Positions 10,178-19,008 are shown, counted from the first letter of the stretch. The stretch is 64,000 nt of DNA from UBA5543 sp964464965 (GCA_964464965.1 CAYXHM010000004.1:362170-426169); one strand, 5' to 3'. The notes: generated by a model from the letters alone, not told the origin. Numbers and translations: made by a program.

Positions 10178-11380
10178 ATGACGAAGAAGCTCTTATCGCT
10201 CCTGCTGATAGCGATATCTTTAGATGTTTATGGACAGGCACCCTTACCGGTTGCTGGCAACCTCATGTTACATCTTGAAGCCGGCAGTGGCTACAATGTT
10301 AATTCCACTACTCCTGATGTCTGGCATGATAAGTCCGGACAGGGCAATGATGTTTCCGTACTACCCGGCAATCCCAATCCGGCTTTCATTCCCAATTCAT
10401 TTGGTACCGGCTTCCCTGCGGTGAGATTCAGTGGTGGTGAATTTATGGAAAGCGCATTCCCGGCCAACGGATGGGATGCTGCCGACAATGTTACCGCTGC
10501 TACCTTATTTGTAGTACGTATTGCAAATCCTGCTGTCACAATGCCTCATATGATGGCAACAGGGCCGGGTGCTGTACATACTTTATTATCAATATGTCAG
10601 GATCGTGTGTACAATGAAGAATTTTTAATGGCAACAAATACAGGCGTACACCACAGTTTTAACGGGCATTTTTTTTACAAGGCTCACCAGTGTTATTCAT
10701 TTTTACCTGCAAACAGGCCGGTTGTATTATCAACAGTACTCAGGAGAGGAACAAATACAACTACTGATATTGATTATTATGTCAATAATATTCTTTCGAC
10801 AACTGCAGCGGTGACAACCGCAAGTCCGCCAATTTCCAATTTACCAACAGCATATAATCCTGTGGACAGGATGATAGTTGTGGGCGCGCGGTATGATAAC
10901 AATAGTTCTCCCCAGGAATTTTTCCAGGGTGATATTATGGAAATCCTTGCTTACAACAGGCAGCTAAACACTACCGAGGTACGACAGGTAAATGAATGGC
11001 TGCAGATAAAATATGGTGCAGGGTATAGTATGTCACCTTGCAATAACCCTACTAATACAACTACCAATTGTTTTGATGCGGCCAATATGAGCGTGGTTTA
11101 TATGGGAAATAACATAAATGGAGACTGTATGTTCCAGGCAGATCTGGTAACGTCAACTGTTCCTGGATATAGCAATCTCTCTACAGAATGGCAATTAGGT
11201 GCAGGAACATGGACAACAACTCCAACATTCGCTTTTACGTTACCGGCAGGTACTCCTCCTACAGCGCTTCGCGGCAATTCATATTTTACTGCATCTCCCG
11301 GTATTAGTCCCTATTGTTGTGACATTTCCTTACAGCGGCAGGTACAATGTCAATCAGGTACAGGCCTTGTTTTTCCATAA
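10178..11380 (+). CDS. Secreted LamG/concanavalin A-like protein without a sorting domain
   Basis: A 400-residue exported protein. Residues 1-19 form a signal peptide ending in VYGQ. The LamG-like (concanavalin A) jelly-roll fold covers about 30-285, with the typical WHDKSGQGNDV entry motif and RQLNTTEVRQVNEWLQIKYG at its end. A Cys-containing beta domain of about 110 residues follows. It is paralogous to the next gene, with the same domain order and a matching C-terminal part (SPYCCDISLQRQVQC against SPCCNFTMTQEIKC), but it stops where the paralogue continues into a T9SS sorting domain. Whether it is secreted by T9SS is therefore unclear. It lies 140 bp after the LytTR regulator. Confidence 0.75.
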   Translation: MTKKLLSLLLIAISLDVYGQAPLPVAGNLMLHLEAGSGYNVNSTTPDVWHDKSGQGNDVSVLPGNPNPAFIPNSFGTGFPAVRFSGGEFMESAFPANGWDAADNVTAATLFVVRIANPAVTMPHMMATGPGAVHTLLSICQDRVYNEEFLMATNTGVHHSFNGHFFYKAHQCYSFLPANRPVVLSTVLRRGTNTTTDIDYYVNNILSTTAAVTTASPPISNLPTAYNPVDRMIVVGARYDNNSSPQEFFQGDIMEILAYNRQLNTTEVRQVNEWLQIKYGAGYSMSPCNNPTNTTTNCFDAANMSVVYMGNNINGDCMFQADLVTSTVPGYSNLSTEWQLGAGTWTTTPTFAFTLPAGTPPTALRGNSYFTASPGISPYCCDISLQRQVQCQSGTGLVFP

Positions 11381-11406
11381 ACATTTTTAAACTACAATTT
11401 CAAATT

Positions 11407-12900
11407 ATGAAAAAGATACTTTCTCTAATATATATATCAGCGCTTGCAATAGGCAATGCTCATAGCCAAACACCTATATTGCACCTTGATGCCGCAGTAG
11501 GTTTTATTCCGGGCGTAGTTAGCACCACCACACCGACATTGCTAACCAGCCCTGCCAGGTGGCTTGACCAAAGTGGTAATGGCTACCATGTACAGTCTTC
11601 ATTATTGGTTGCAGAAGCGCCTACAGCGGCCACATTTATACCTGCAAAAGGCTGGGCAGGCACGCACTTTCCATCTGTATTATTTCATCCACACCCCGGG
11701 GGGTTAGGCAGTTATCTTGAATCGGCCGTTGTACCGCTACTATCTAACGCCAACAACAATGTTACAATATTCATTGTAGCTACTAAGTCTTACGGTAACG
11801 GATATGATCCAACATATATTTCTATAGCCGAACAGGGTACATTTAACCAGGGTATGTCAATATTAAGAAGCGATACAAGGCACAGTACATCTACAACTGC
11901 TTATAGTTACATTCCACCTGCCTGTGTGCCTGATTTTGAAAGGCCCGTTGTTATTGCTTCTACTTTTGGGCGTTCAGCCACAAATATGTCAAGGTACGAA
12001 AATGGCCTCCCTATGACAACCGTAACAAATTCAGGTGCATCTGACTATACATTAACTGCACAAAGAACTGTGCTGTTAGGCCAAAGAAGAACCTCTTCAG
12101 GAATATTCAGCGTCGCACATGCACTTGCAGGCCACGTTTTTGAAGTAATTATCTACGATAGCATATTGACCCCGACGCAGATACAGCAGATTTCAAATGA
12201 TCTGAGGTGTAGGTATGAAATTTTTTATGACAACTGTAATAAAAGCCCGCTACCGTGGCCTTGTGCAGTAGGTGGAGGCAACGGAGGATGTATTGATACT
12301 CCATCATTTGTTTTGAATTTTATAGGTTTAGATGCAAATAATGATTGCGAGGTGGAAATCGATTTCAGGGGAACTGCTACTCCGGGGACGACATTGGCCG
12401 GTTATGAATTAACTATACCGGGCCAGACTCCTATGCTCTTGCCGCCTACTACTACATTCCCCTTCCAATTTACAGTAGGTACACCATTGCAAAGAGGCCT
12501 TTTAACATTTAGTGTAACCGGCTTTGACAACAGCGCACCTCCAGGTACATCACCTTGTTGCAATTTTACCATGACGCAGGAAATAAAATGTGTAGGTCAT
12601 GTTACGCCTCCCTGGGCCGGGTTTAAAAAACCAACAACAGTGAGTAGTGTTGACAATGTTAACAATGTCAAAATCTATCCAAATCCTGCCACCACGCTTA
12701 TATATGTAGAACTTAGCAACGCAGGTCTGCATACTATAACCATTACAGATATGGCTGGCAAAAAAGTAAAACAGCTTCAGACGAATGAATTGCGGAACCA
12801 GTTATCTGTAAAAGAACTGGCAGGAGGGATGTATATAATGGAGGTTATGGATGAGAATAACGTGTCTGTAAAAAGAGTTAAGTTTTTAGTACAAAGATAA
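11407..12900 (+). CDS. Secreted LamG-like protein with T9SS type A sorting domain
   Basis: A 497-residue protein. The start at ATG 11407 is chosen because MKKILSLIYISALAIGNAHSQ is a good signal peptide; a longer frame from 11347 would overlap the preceding gene and hide the signal. A LamG/concanavalin A-like domain (ARWLDQSGNGYHVQSS) spans about 25-290, followed by a Cys-rich beta domain to about 400. The C-terminal 75 residues are a T9SS type A sorting domain: VKIYPNPATTLIYVEL, then ITDMAGKKVKQL and VKELAGGMYIMEV. It is predicted to cross the outer membrane by T9SS and be anchored or released. The preceding paralogue lies 26 bp upstream, so the two are probably co-transcribed. Confidence 0.85.
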   Translation: MKKILSLIYISALAIGNAHSQTPILHLDAAVGFIPGVVSTTTPTLLTSPARWLDQSGNGYHVQSSLLVAEAPTAATFIPAKGWAGTHFPSVLFHPHPGGLGSYLESAVVPLLSNANNNVTIFIVATKSYGNGYDPTYISIAEQGTFNQGMSILRSDTRHSTSTTAYSYIPPACVPDFERPVVIASTFGRSATNMSRYENGLPMTTVTNSGASDYTLTAQRTVLLGQRRTSSGIFSVAHALAGHVFEVIIYDSILTPTQIQQISNDLRCRYEIFYDNCNKSPLPWPCAVGGGNGGCIDTPSFVLNFIGLDANNDCEVEIDFRGTATPGTTLAGYELTIPGQTPMLLPPTTTFPFQFTVGTPLQRGLLTFSVTGFDNSAPPGTSPCCNFTMTQEIKCVGHVTPPWAGFKKPTTVSSVDNVNNVKIYPNPATTLIYVELSNAGLHTITITDMAGKKVKQLQTNELRNQLSVKELAGGMYIMEVMDENNVSVKRVKFLVQR

Positions 12901-12913
12901 ATTTGAAAAACTC

Positions 12914-12954
12914 CCAAAGATTAAAGCCCCGCATTGTGGGGCTTTAATCTTTGG
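12914..12954. terminator. Long inverted repeat, probable bidirectional terminator
   Basis: A perfect 17 bp stem (12914-12930 with 12938-12954) closes on a 7 nt loop. GGGGC is at the loop side and TTTAATCTTT on the descending arm. It lies between the convergent ends of the LamG gene and the DUF2071 gene and can serve both. Confidence 0.8.
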
Positions 12955-13031
12955 TTGACTCTACAATTTGCCTTCAAGTCTGAATAATGAATCGTTATTT
13001 ACACATGCCGTAGTTATGATATCACTTCTCT

Positions 13032-13745
13032 CTAAAAAAACAACCTCCGTTTATTCTCTACAGATATATCAGACCCTTCAACCAGCATTAGAGAGGCAGG
13101 TTGCAGGTTATTTAAAAATGCAAAATGAGCACCATAGTTCAGCGCAAAATCTACATCTATTGTATAATCATTCACCTGGTATTGCGCCCATTTAGGGTGT
13201 TTCACCTCGTATTCATTGGTCTTCCTGTTACTATACCTTGCATAGCCCCAGTAATGTTCTGTAATAAACTCGGCCTCACTACCCTCTTCTATGGCAGACA
13301 GTTCTTTATGTGCATTAATAGAGATGCTCTGCCACAGGCCTTTGCGCCGCCATTTATAGGTTACAGTGCGCTGGTCTTCACCTTCCTCCCATTTGTGCGC
13401 CATAGGCAGCGGCAGGTAGTTCTCATTATAAATAACATTTGCTACCACACTCAACGCAAACCTGGGCACAAACTCCCTGATGAATACTACTCCCCTTTTC
13501 CAGGTACCGGCATCATTATACTTTACGTAAAACCTCAGGTTTACTTCCTCAAAGTTTGCATGAAAGGGGACATAATAACCCATCAGCCTGGTGTTCTTAA
13601 ACAGGAAACCAATAAGGCTTACATAACAATTACCATTCCACAGGTCCAGCTCGGTACCCACCGGCAGGTATGGCGCCAGCACCTGCGGGTCTGTCACATA
13701 GTTGGCTATCGCCAGCTTCCTCCATTCTGCCGTTAAGAAACTCAT
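13032..13745 (-). CDS. DUF2071 (YqjF-like) protein
   Basis: A 237-residue cytoplasmic protein of the YqjF/DUF2071 family (PF09844). Family features include the N-terminal WRKLAIANYVTDPQVLAPYLPVG segment, the central GYYVPFHANFEEVNLRFYVK and the RGVVFIREFVP strand. The family has an acetoacetate-decarboxylase-like fold but no assigned biochemical role. No signal peptide is present. It is divergent from methionine aminopeptidase, with 88 bp between the two starts. Confidence 0.8.
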   Translation of the reverse strand: MSFLTAEWRKLAIANYVTDPQVLAPYLPVGTELDLWNGNCYVSLIGFLFKNTRLMGYYVPFHANFEEVNLRFYVKYNDAGTWKRGVVFIREFVPRFALSVVANVIYNENYLPLPMAHKWEEGEDQRTVTYKWRRKGLWQSISINAHKELSAIEEGSEAEFITEHYWGYARYSNRKTNEYEVKHPKWAQYQVNDYTIDVDFALNYGAHFAFLNNLQPASLMLVEGSDISVENKRRLFF

Positions 13746-13821
13746 ACCACAAATTAAGGCTTATTGGGTAATTTAACCCGGGGAACATCATAGCACAACG
13801 CTCCACCAGCATTTCTTTCCT

Positions 13822-13829
13822 TATTTTTG
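13822..13829 (+). promoter_or_regulatory. -7 box directly before map
   Basis: A perfect TATTTTTG followed by C ends only 4 nt before the ATG at 13834. If it is used, transcription would start at or within the first codon and the mRNA would be leaderless. No clear TTG lies at the expected -33 distance. Confidence 0.45.
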
Positions 13830-13833
13830 CAAC

Positions 13834-14598
13834 ATGTCTATAACAAATGAAGCTGAACTGGCTGGCATGAAAAAAGCCAGCGAGGCTGTGGCCATCACCC
13901 TGAAGGAGATGACCCGCTACGCCGCACCCGGCATGACCACCAAACAACTGGACGAATATGGCGCAGAGGTACTGAATTCATTGGGTGCCAAGTCTGCCCC
14001 ATACCTCACATACGGTTTTCCCGGCTGGACATGCATCAGCGTCAACAACGAGTTTTGCCACGGCATACCTTCTCATAAAACCGTACTTAAAGAGGGCGAC
14101 CTGATTAATATAGATGTATCGGCAGAACTGGACGGCTTCTGGTCAGACAATGGCGGCTCGTTTGTGATAGGTGAAGACGTCCATCAGCACAGTAAACTGG
14201 TAGATGCCTCTAAGGCCATACTGCAAAAAGCCATCAACAATATAAAAGGCGGTGTGCGCATTTCAGACATTGGCCACCTTATAGAAACCGAATCGAAAAA
14301 GCGGGGTTATAAAGTTATCAAAAACCTGACAGGCCACGGTGTGGGCAGGAGCCTGCACGAGGAGCCATCTGAAATTGCCAACTACCGCGACCGTTATAAT
14401 TATACCCGTTTCAGGAAGAATTCAGTTGTTGCTATTGAAACATTTATATCCACCACCTCTACCCTGGCCACCACCCTGAAGGACGGATGGACGATGGTAG
14501 GCAACAGGGGCGGCTTTATGGCGCAACACGAACATACGATTATGATTACCGATGGCAAACCGGTGATACTGACGGAGATGAACGGGATATGGAATTAG
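13834..14598 (+). CDS. map: Methionine aminopeptidase, type I
   Basis: A 254-residue enzyme that removes the initiator methionine from nascent proteins. Metal ligands are visible: the two aspartates in NIDVSAELDGFWSDNGG, His in GHGVGRSLHEEP, Glu in VAIETF and Glu in AQHEHTIMI. The substrate-side His is in FCHGIP. The protein lacks the N-terminal zinc-finger or SH3-binding extension, as is usual for bacterial type Ia enzymes. It stands as a single gene, outside the ribosomal-protein/secY operon where map often lies in Bacteroidota, so it may be a second copy. A -7 box sits right before the start codon. Confidence 0.95.
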   Translation: MSITNEAELAGMKKASEAVAITLKEMTRYAAPGMTTKQLDEYGAEVLNSLGAKSAPYLTYGFPGWTCISVNNEFCHGIPSHKTVLKEGDLINIDVSAELDGFWSDNGGSFVIGEDVHQHSKLVDASKAILQKAINNIKGGVRISDIGHLIETESKKRGYKVIKNLTGHGVGRSLHEEPSEIANYRDRYNYTRFRKNSVVAIETFISTTSTLATTLKDGWTMVGNRGGFMAQHEHTIMITDGKPVILTEMNGIWN

Positions 14599-14826
14599 GA
14601 AGTATTTTATTTTCTGCTCCTTTCAACAACTAATCTTATCGCAGGATAATAACCTTCAGCAGTTTCAGTTCTTAAAAACCCGGCTATATAAACTATTCTT
14701 TCATTACGTTTTTAGGTCATTTCGTGACGTAAAAACACTCATTCATTACAATTAACAAATGCAGTCTCGTCAATGTAAGTAGTTTTCAATCAGGAATATT
14801 TTTAAAACCATTTAAATTTTAACCTG

Positions 14827-15294
14827 ATGAAAAAATTCATTTTATTGTCAATATTGATTACTGCATTGACTACGAGCGCATTTGCACAAGCGGGCGATGT
14901 GGAGTTTGTAAACAACACACAATGTCATGTATTTGTTGTTATGGTCGGCGACCTGTCTGGGACCTGCGGTACGGGCATGAATAGTATTAGTTATATAATC
15001 CAGGCAGGTTTTTCTTCAATTGTCACTCCTCCTTCATTCCCGGCTTCTGGCTTCTTTGGTGGGGGCACCGAAATCACAGGTGCTTTTATTTATGATGGGG
15101 ATCAAAGTGTTTGTATGTTCTCAAACCCTCCCGTATTTATTGGTGAACCATGTGCTACTTCCAATACCACCACACCTTCATATTCAGTTAACATGCCTAA
15201 CGGAAGTGGAGGTTGTGTTATATGCGGCGAAATAGTAGCCACATGGACTCCGGCACCTACACCGGGTGGAACTGCAATACTTACGTTCAATTAA
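14827..15294 (+). CDS. Small Cys-rich secreted protein (cluster member 1)
   Basis: A 155-residue exported protein of unknown function. The signal peptide MKKFILLSILITALTTSAFAQ is followed by VEFVNNTQCHVFVVMVG. The mature part has six or more Cys and ends in a PGGTAILTF strand. The next gene shows the same layout: an asparagine/threonine-rich first strand ending in Cys, an internal Cys cluster and a terminal PGG strand. The pair may therefore be diverged paralogues. No T9SS sorting domain is present. About 230 bp of non-coding sequence lies before it, where I see no promoter of high quality. Confidence 0.65.
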   Translation: MKKFILLSILITALTTSAFAQAGDVEFVNNTQCHVFVVMVGDLSGTCGTGMNSISYIIQAGFSSIVTPPSFPASGFFGGGTEITGAFIYDGDQSVCMFSNPPVFIGEPCATSNTTTPSYSVNMPNGSGGCVICGEIVATWTPAPTPGGTAILTFN

Positions 15295-15324
15295 ATGACT
15301 ATTAACAACTTTAAACAAATAGAA

Positions 15325-15813
15325 ATGAAAAAGTTATTCTTAATTGTCGCATTGATAGGAGTCTGCATCTCATCGAAAGGTCAAACAACACATCACCGGG
15401 CAACTGATATTGAAAACTGGACCGGGTGTGATTTAGTGATAACCTTCTTTTGCGTTGCTACTGGTAATCCGTGTAACGTTTATACCAATCCGGTTACTCC
15501 TAACCCTGTCACGGTATCCGCCTACTCAACTCTAAACCTTAATACATATCAATGCCCCAACTGTTCCCTTGTTCAACCGGGACAAATGCCATCATGCGGA
15601 CTCGCAATTGATATTCAATTGGCATGCGACCAATATGTACAACCTAACACCAGTAATTTAATTCATTTAAACTACCCCGACTTATGTGGACTGTGGCCAT
15701 TCGTACCACAATGGGCACTTGGGGCAGATAATACAAGACACTGTTGCCAACAGGGCTATACAGCACAGTTAGATATAAATGCGCCTGGAGGAGCTAAATT
15801 TGTCATTCAATAG
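15325..15813 (+). CDS. Small Cys-rich secreted protein (cluster member 2)
   Basis: A 162-residue exported protein of unknown function. The start is set at ATG 15325, which gives the signal peptide MKKLFLIVALIGVCISSKGQ; a start 30 bp earlier would place polar residues ahead of it. The mature protein contains ten Cys in pairs (CPNC, HCC and others) and ends in NAPGGAKFVIQ, resembling the end of the preceding protein. It lies 30 bp behind that gene and is probably co-transcribed with it. The Cys pattern suggests disulfide-stabilised extracellular modules. Confidence 0.65.
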   Translation: MKKLFLIVALIGVCISSKGQTTHHRATDIENWTGCDLVITFFCVATGNPCNVYTNPVTPNPVTVSAYSTLNLNTYQCPNCSLVQPGQMPSCGLAIDIQLACDQYVQPNTSNLIHLNYPDLCGLWPFVPQWALGADNTRHCCQQGYTAQLDINAPGGAKFVIQ

Positions 15814-15984
15814 CAATATCACCTGATATACATAAAACTCACAATTTGTCGGTTTTTTAACAAGTCGTGTATTTTCAAAGTTGGATAGGTGCAAGCGATT
15901 TAATTATATTTCAGATGCTTTCGTTACAAACACGCCTATATAAATTCAAATCAAATATTTTTTAATCATCTAAAACAACTTACA

Positions 15985-16503
15985 ATGAAAAAATTATTAT
16001 TGCTGATCGCTGCTATTTCAATATTAGGCAGCAACGTAATTGCACAAACAGTTACAATAGAAAGGTGCGGAACTGAGCATTGCTCAAACGATTTACAGGT
16101 AGTAGTCGCTGCAATGAGTGTAGGCTGCTTCGGCCCTATGCTCGGTTATTCCAATCCCATACCGCTTAACTCAATTACTGTTTCAACTACCTTTGACTAT
16201 AACAGTATCGCCAGTACCGTAGGTTGGGCTCAGGATCCTGGCCCGTCCGGCTGCGGACCTTGGTACTTTGGAGAAGCTAAGGTATATAATTGTGTTTCAA
16301 CCCCTCCATCAGGCTCACCTATGTTCTGTACTATAGCTGCTTGGAACGAGCATACATTTACCATATGCGGTCCTGGATTGCTAACGAGCTGTTTTGAATA
16401 TAGTGACGTTTGTACAGACTGCGGTACAAATCAGGTAGTAGATGCTACATTTGAAGTCTATAATGTTGAATGTTTAGATTCGAAATTCACAATTTGCGAT
16501 TAA
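15985..16503 (+). CDS. Small Cys-rich secreted protein (cluster member 3)
   Basis: A 172-residue exported protein of unknown function. Residues 1-21 (MKKLLLLIAAISILGSNVIAQ) form a signal peptide. The mature part has about 14 Cys, including ERCGTEHC and CTDCG motifs, and WYFGEAKVYNC in the middle. Similarity to the two preceding small proteins is limited to size, signal peptide, Cys richness and beta-strand character; common descent is plausible, not proven. It is separated from them by about 170 bp and may have its own promoter. No sorting domain or catalytic motif was seen. Confidence 0.6.
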   Translation: MKKLLLLIAAISILGSNVIAQTVTIERCGTEHCSNDLQVVVAAMSVGCFGPMLGYSNPIPLNSITVSTTFDYNSIASTVGWAQDPGPSGCGPWYFGEAKVYNCVSTPPSGSPMFCTIAAWNEHTFTICGPGLLTSCFEYSDVCTDCGTNQVVDATFEVYNVECLDSKFTICD

Positions 16504-16542
16504 TAGCCCCTGTAAACTTTGCATAATTCGGCCTTAGTGCAG

Positions 16543-16802
16543 AAGACCAAAATCCTCTATTCAGCTTGGGCTGTAACAACTTGTAGCAGCAATTAATGCA
16601 AGCTTGAAACTTGCACATTCCGTCTCGCCTGGTCTTAAAATCCTGTCAGTGAAGAACACTGACAGGATTGAGCAGGGCTATATCTTTCAAAATATCTACA
16701 CCAAGTTGTTGGTCAACAACATCAGCAAAAGGTGCAGTTCCACCCTTAGTTACAGTTTCGTGCTGTATTTATTTCAGCCTGTCATTTGACAGATTTTTAT
16801 TT
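16543..16802 (+). ncRNA. Possible structured RNA gene, in the 407 bp gap before cspA
   Basis: No convincing ORF lies between 16504 and 16910. Instead there are four perfect hairpins: TGCAAG/CTTGCA (16597-16615), a 12 bp stem AATCCTGTCAGT (16639-16669), GTTGTTG/CAACAAC (16705-16720), and CTGTCA/TGACAG (16779-16792) followed by ATTTTTATTT, which looks like a terminator. AAGACC at 16543-16548 can pair with GGTCTT at 16631-16636. A near-consensus -7 box (TAAACTTTG, one extra base) is at 16513-16521. It could be a small RNA or the terminator region of the preceding gene plus decayed sequence. The class is not recognised. Confidence 0.3.
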
Positions 16803-16875
16803 AAAAATATTTTTAATGCTAAACTTATTGTTTTACAATAATTAAAAAATAAAATAAAAATTAAATATTTTTACT

Positions 16876-16883
16876 TACCTTTG
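16876..16883 (+). promoter_or_regulatory. -7 box of the cold-shock gene
   Basis: A perfect TACCTTTG plus C lies 27 nt before the ATG in very AT-rich sequence. No TTG is found at -33. The predicted 5' UTR is short (about 20 nt), unlike the long thermosensor leader of enterobacterial cspA. Confidence 0.5.
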
Positions 16884-16910
16884 CTTTTTATTATTTTATA
16901 TTAATTTTTT

Positions 16911-17102
16911 ATGCAAGAAGGTACAGTTAAATTTTTCAATGAAACTAAAGGATTTGGTTTCATTTCTCCATCAGCTGGTGGACAAGACATTTTCGTTCAC
17001 GTTTCAGGTCTGACAGACGAAATCCGTGAAAACGATAAAGTGTTTTACGAAGTACAAAATGGTCAAAAAGGTTTAAACGCTTTTAATGTAAGAGTAGCTT
17101 AA
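16911..17102 (+). CDS. Cold-shock domain protein
   Basis: A 63-residue single cold-shock domain (OB fold) that binds single-stranded RNA and DNA and melts mRNA structure. RNP1 is KGFGFI (residues 13-18) and RNP2 is DIFVHV (25-30). Length is typical of the family. It has its own -7 box and a strong terminator, so it is probably a single-gene unit. Several paralogues usually occur per genome, so it could be a constitutive or stationary-phase member and not cold-induced. Confidence 0.93.
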   Translation: MQEGTVKFFNETKGFGFISPSAGGQDIFVHVSGLTDEIRENDKVFYEVQNGQKGLNAFNVRVA

Positions 17103-17128
17103 TCCTACACATATATTATCATTTTCCG

Positions 17129-17154
17129 GCCCTGCTTTATGCAGGGCTTTTTTT
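17129..17154 (+). terminator. Rho-independent terminator of the cold-shock gene
   Basis: Stem GCCCTGC/GCAGGGC (17129-17135 and 17141-17147) with loop TTTAT, followed by seven T. It is 26 bp past the stop codon. Confidence 0.9.
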
Positions 17155-17328
17155 ATGTCCTTCTATTAGAGTTTCAGAACAAATCAATTTTTCACGCAAG
17201 CTACAGCCTGTCATTTCATATATGGGTAGTTGTTTTTACGTACAAACCAGGATATCAAAAGCCCGGTAAAATAACAGCCACGCAAAACACATTACAATTC
17301 TGTTACCTTTAACCGGTATATTTAAGGT

Positions 17329-17336
17329 TACTTTTG
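17329..17336 (+). promoter_or_regulatory. -7 box directly before the first type B T9SS cargo gene
   Basis: A perfect TACTTTTG ends 7 nt before the ATG at 17344. Use of this box would give an mRNA with almost no leader. Confidence 0.45.
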
Positions 17337-17343
17337 TACCTGT

Positions 17344-19008
17344 ATGAAACAGATACTCCTGATATTATTTTGCATGGCGTTGTTTCAATATAACTATGCT
17401 CAAAACCTGGTGCCCAACCCGGGGTTTGAGGAGTATTACGACTGTCCCGATGATGCTGCACAAATATACGGCCCTTACAATCCCGGTGGGTCGGTAACGG
17501 TTGAGCATTGGCAAAACCCTACCCCTAAAAGCCCAGACTATTTCAATGCCTGTGCAGATAATACTAATGTGGATGTGCCGTACAACTTGTGGGGCTACCA
17601 CCCGGCACACAATGGCAATGCGTATGCGGCCCTAATGCCTTTTTCTTATAGTGGGACAGGTGGAAGCAGGCAGGAGTATATACAAGTCCTGCTTACAAAA
17701 CCTCTTGTTGCAGGTCTCACATACACAATCTCCTGTTATGTAAAAATGTACGTTGAAAAGGCTTTTACACCGTCCGGCGGCTCAGGGTGTTATGCTGTAA
17801 AAGAACTCCAGGCTTCGCTTACCAACACACGGGCAACTTGCCCCGACGCCATAATAGAAAGTGATATGCCTGTATCTTTGAAAAGGCAGGACGGAAATTT
17901 TATTACAGATTCGCTCGACTGGGTGCGTATAGCGGGCACATACCGTGCCGCGGGTGGCGAAAAATGGCTGACAATTGGGGTATTCAATACGCATAACCCC
18001 GTGGCTGCGCTGGTCAATCCGGTGAAACCTATCATGCCTGTGGTATCCCACATGAGTTATTATTTCATAGATGATGTGTATGTTGGCGAACACTGTGATA
18101 CTGCTGTAAACAATAACAACATGGTGGTGTGCAAACCTATTACAGCACCTTTTACAATAACTTCCACTAATACAGTTTGCGAGCGTTATATGTGGAATAC
18201 AGGAGAACAAACAAGGACTATAAATATAAAACAGCCCGGTAAATACTGGTGCCAGGCCTCTAACCGTTGCAATCTTTATATTGATACTTTTAATGTAACC
18301 ATGTACCACGACTCTATCAACATTACAATTGATACCAGTTTCTGCAATAGCGCAGATTATGTATTGTCAGTGCCGGAGAATGGCAGCTACTACACATGGA
18401 GCACCGGTGCAGTTACCAGCCGGATAAACCTGCATGAGCCGGGGGTATATACCTGCTCTTTCATTCGCGACTGCTGGCACTACACGTACCTATACAGGGT
18501 GGCTGCCCACGTCCCCACTCCATTTCATAGTATTGAAGACACTGTTCTCTGTAAAGACAAAGCCGGGCTAATTGGCAACAACTATAACGGCCAGGTAAAA
18601 TACAAATGGAGCACCGGTGAAACTGACTGTTGTATTCGTCCGCATGTTACGGGGCAATACAGCCTTACGGTCACGGACGACTGCGTCACCTTTACAGATA
18701 CCATCAACCTTACTGTTAACGACTGCACGCAATGTATCTGGCTGCCATCGGCCTTCACCCCAAACAACGATGGTCGTAATGATCAGCTCAAAACCATACC
18801 CTCTTGTCCCATCAATAAGTTTACCCTACGCATCTTCAACCGCTGGGGGCAGGAAGTGTTTACTACACAAGACATACAGAAAGGCTGGGACGGCATGCAT
18901 GGCGCACACCTGGCAGATGTTGGAACATACTACTATTTGGTAGAATACAGCACTGCCTGGTCAGCAGAAATAAAAACTATAAAGGGCGATGTGATATTAC
19001 TGAGGTAA
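17344..19008 (+). CDS. T9SS type B (gliding-motility C-terminal) cargo protein, copy 1
   Basis: A 554-residue secreted protein. A signal peptide (residues 1-19) leads to NLVPNPGFEEYYDCP, the start of an N-terminal jelly-roll-like domain (about 20-240) found in many Bacteroidota surface proteins. Three Ig-like repeats of about 80 residues follow, each with a Y-x-W-[NS]-T-G motif and a later Cys. Residues 465-554 are a T9SS type B sorting domain (CHU_C): WLPSAFTPNNDGRND and LRIFNRWGQEVF. Type B cargo usually depends on PorP/SprF-like partners for surface attachment; none lies in this window. The next gene is a paralogue with the same architecture. Confidence 0.87.
   Translation: MKQILLILFCMALFQYNYAQNLVPNPGFEEYYDCPDDAAQIYGPYNPGGSVTVEHWQNPTPKSPDYFNACADNTNVDVPYNLWGYHPAHNGNAYAALMPFSYSGTGGSRQEYIQVLLTKPLVAGLTYTISCYVKMYVEKAFTPSGGSGCYAVKELQASLTNTRATCPDAIIESDMPVSLKRQDGNFITDSLDWVRIAGTYRAAGGEKWLTIGVFNTHNPVAALVNPVKPIMPVVSHMSYYFIDDVYVGEHCDTAVNNNNMVVCKPITAPFTITSTNTVCERYMWNTGEQTRTINIKQPGKYWCQASNRCNLYIDTFNVTMYHDSINITIDTSFCNSADYVLSVPENGSYYTWSTGAVTSRINLHEPGVYTCSFIRDCWHYTYLYRVAAHVPTPFHSIEDTVLCKDKAGLIGNNYNGQVKYKWSTGETDCCIRPHVTGQYSLTVTDDCVTFTDTINLTVNDCTQCIWLPSAFTPNNDGRNDQLKTIPSCPINKFTLRIFNRWGQEVFTTQDIQKGWDGMHGAHLADVGTYYYLVEYSTAWSAEIKTIKGDVILLR

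Noticed and set aside
11347..11406. Longer N-terminus for the second LamG protein
   Set aside because: The extension overlaps the preceding gene and precedes a complete signal peptide.
11341..11406. Frameshift hiding a sorting domain after the first LamG gene
   Set aside because: No frame in this short gap encodes sorting-domain motifs and the next gene begins 26 bp later.
16604..16789. A 61-residue open frame in the gap before the cold-shock gene
   Set aside because: No signal, domain or start region; it crosses three perfect hairpins and the terminator-like element, which fit an RNA better.
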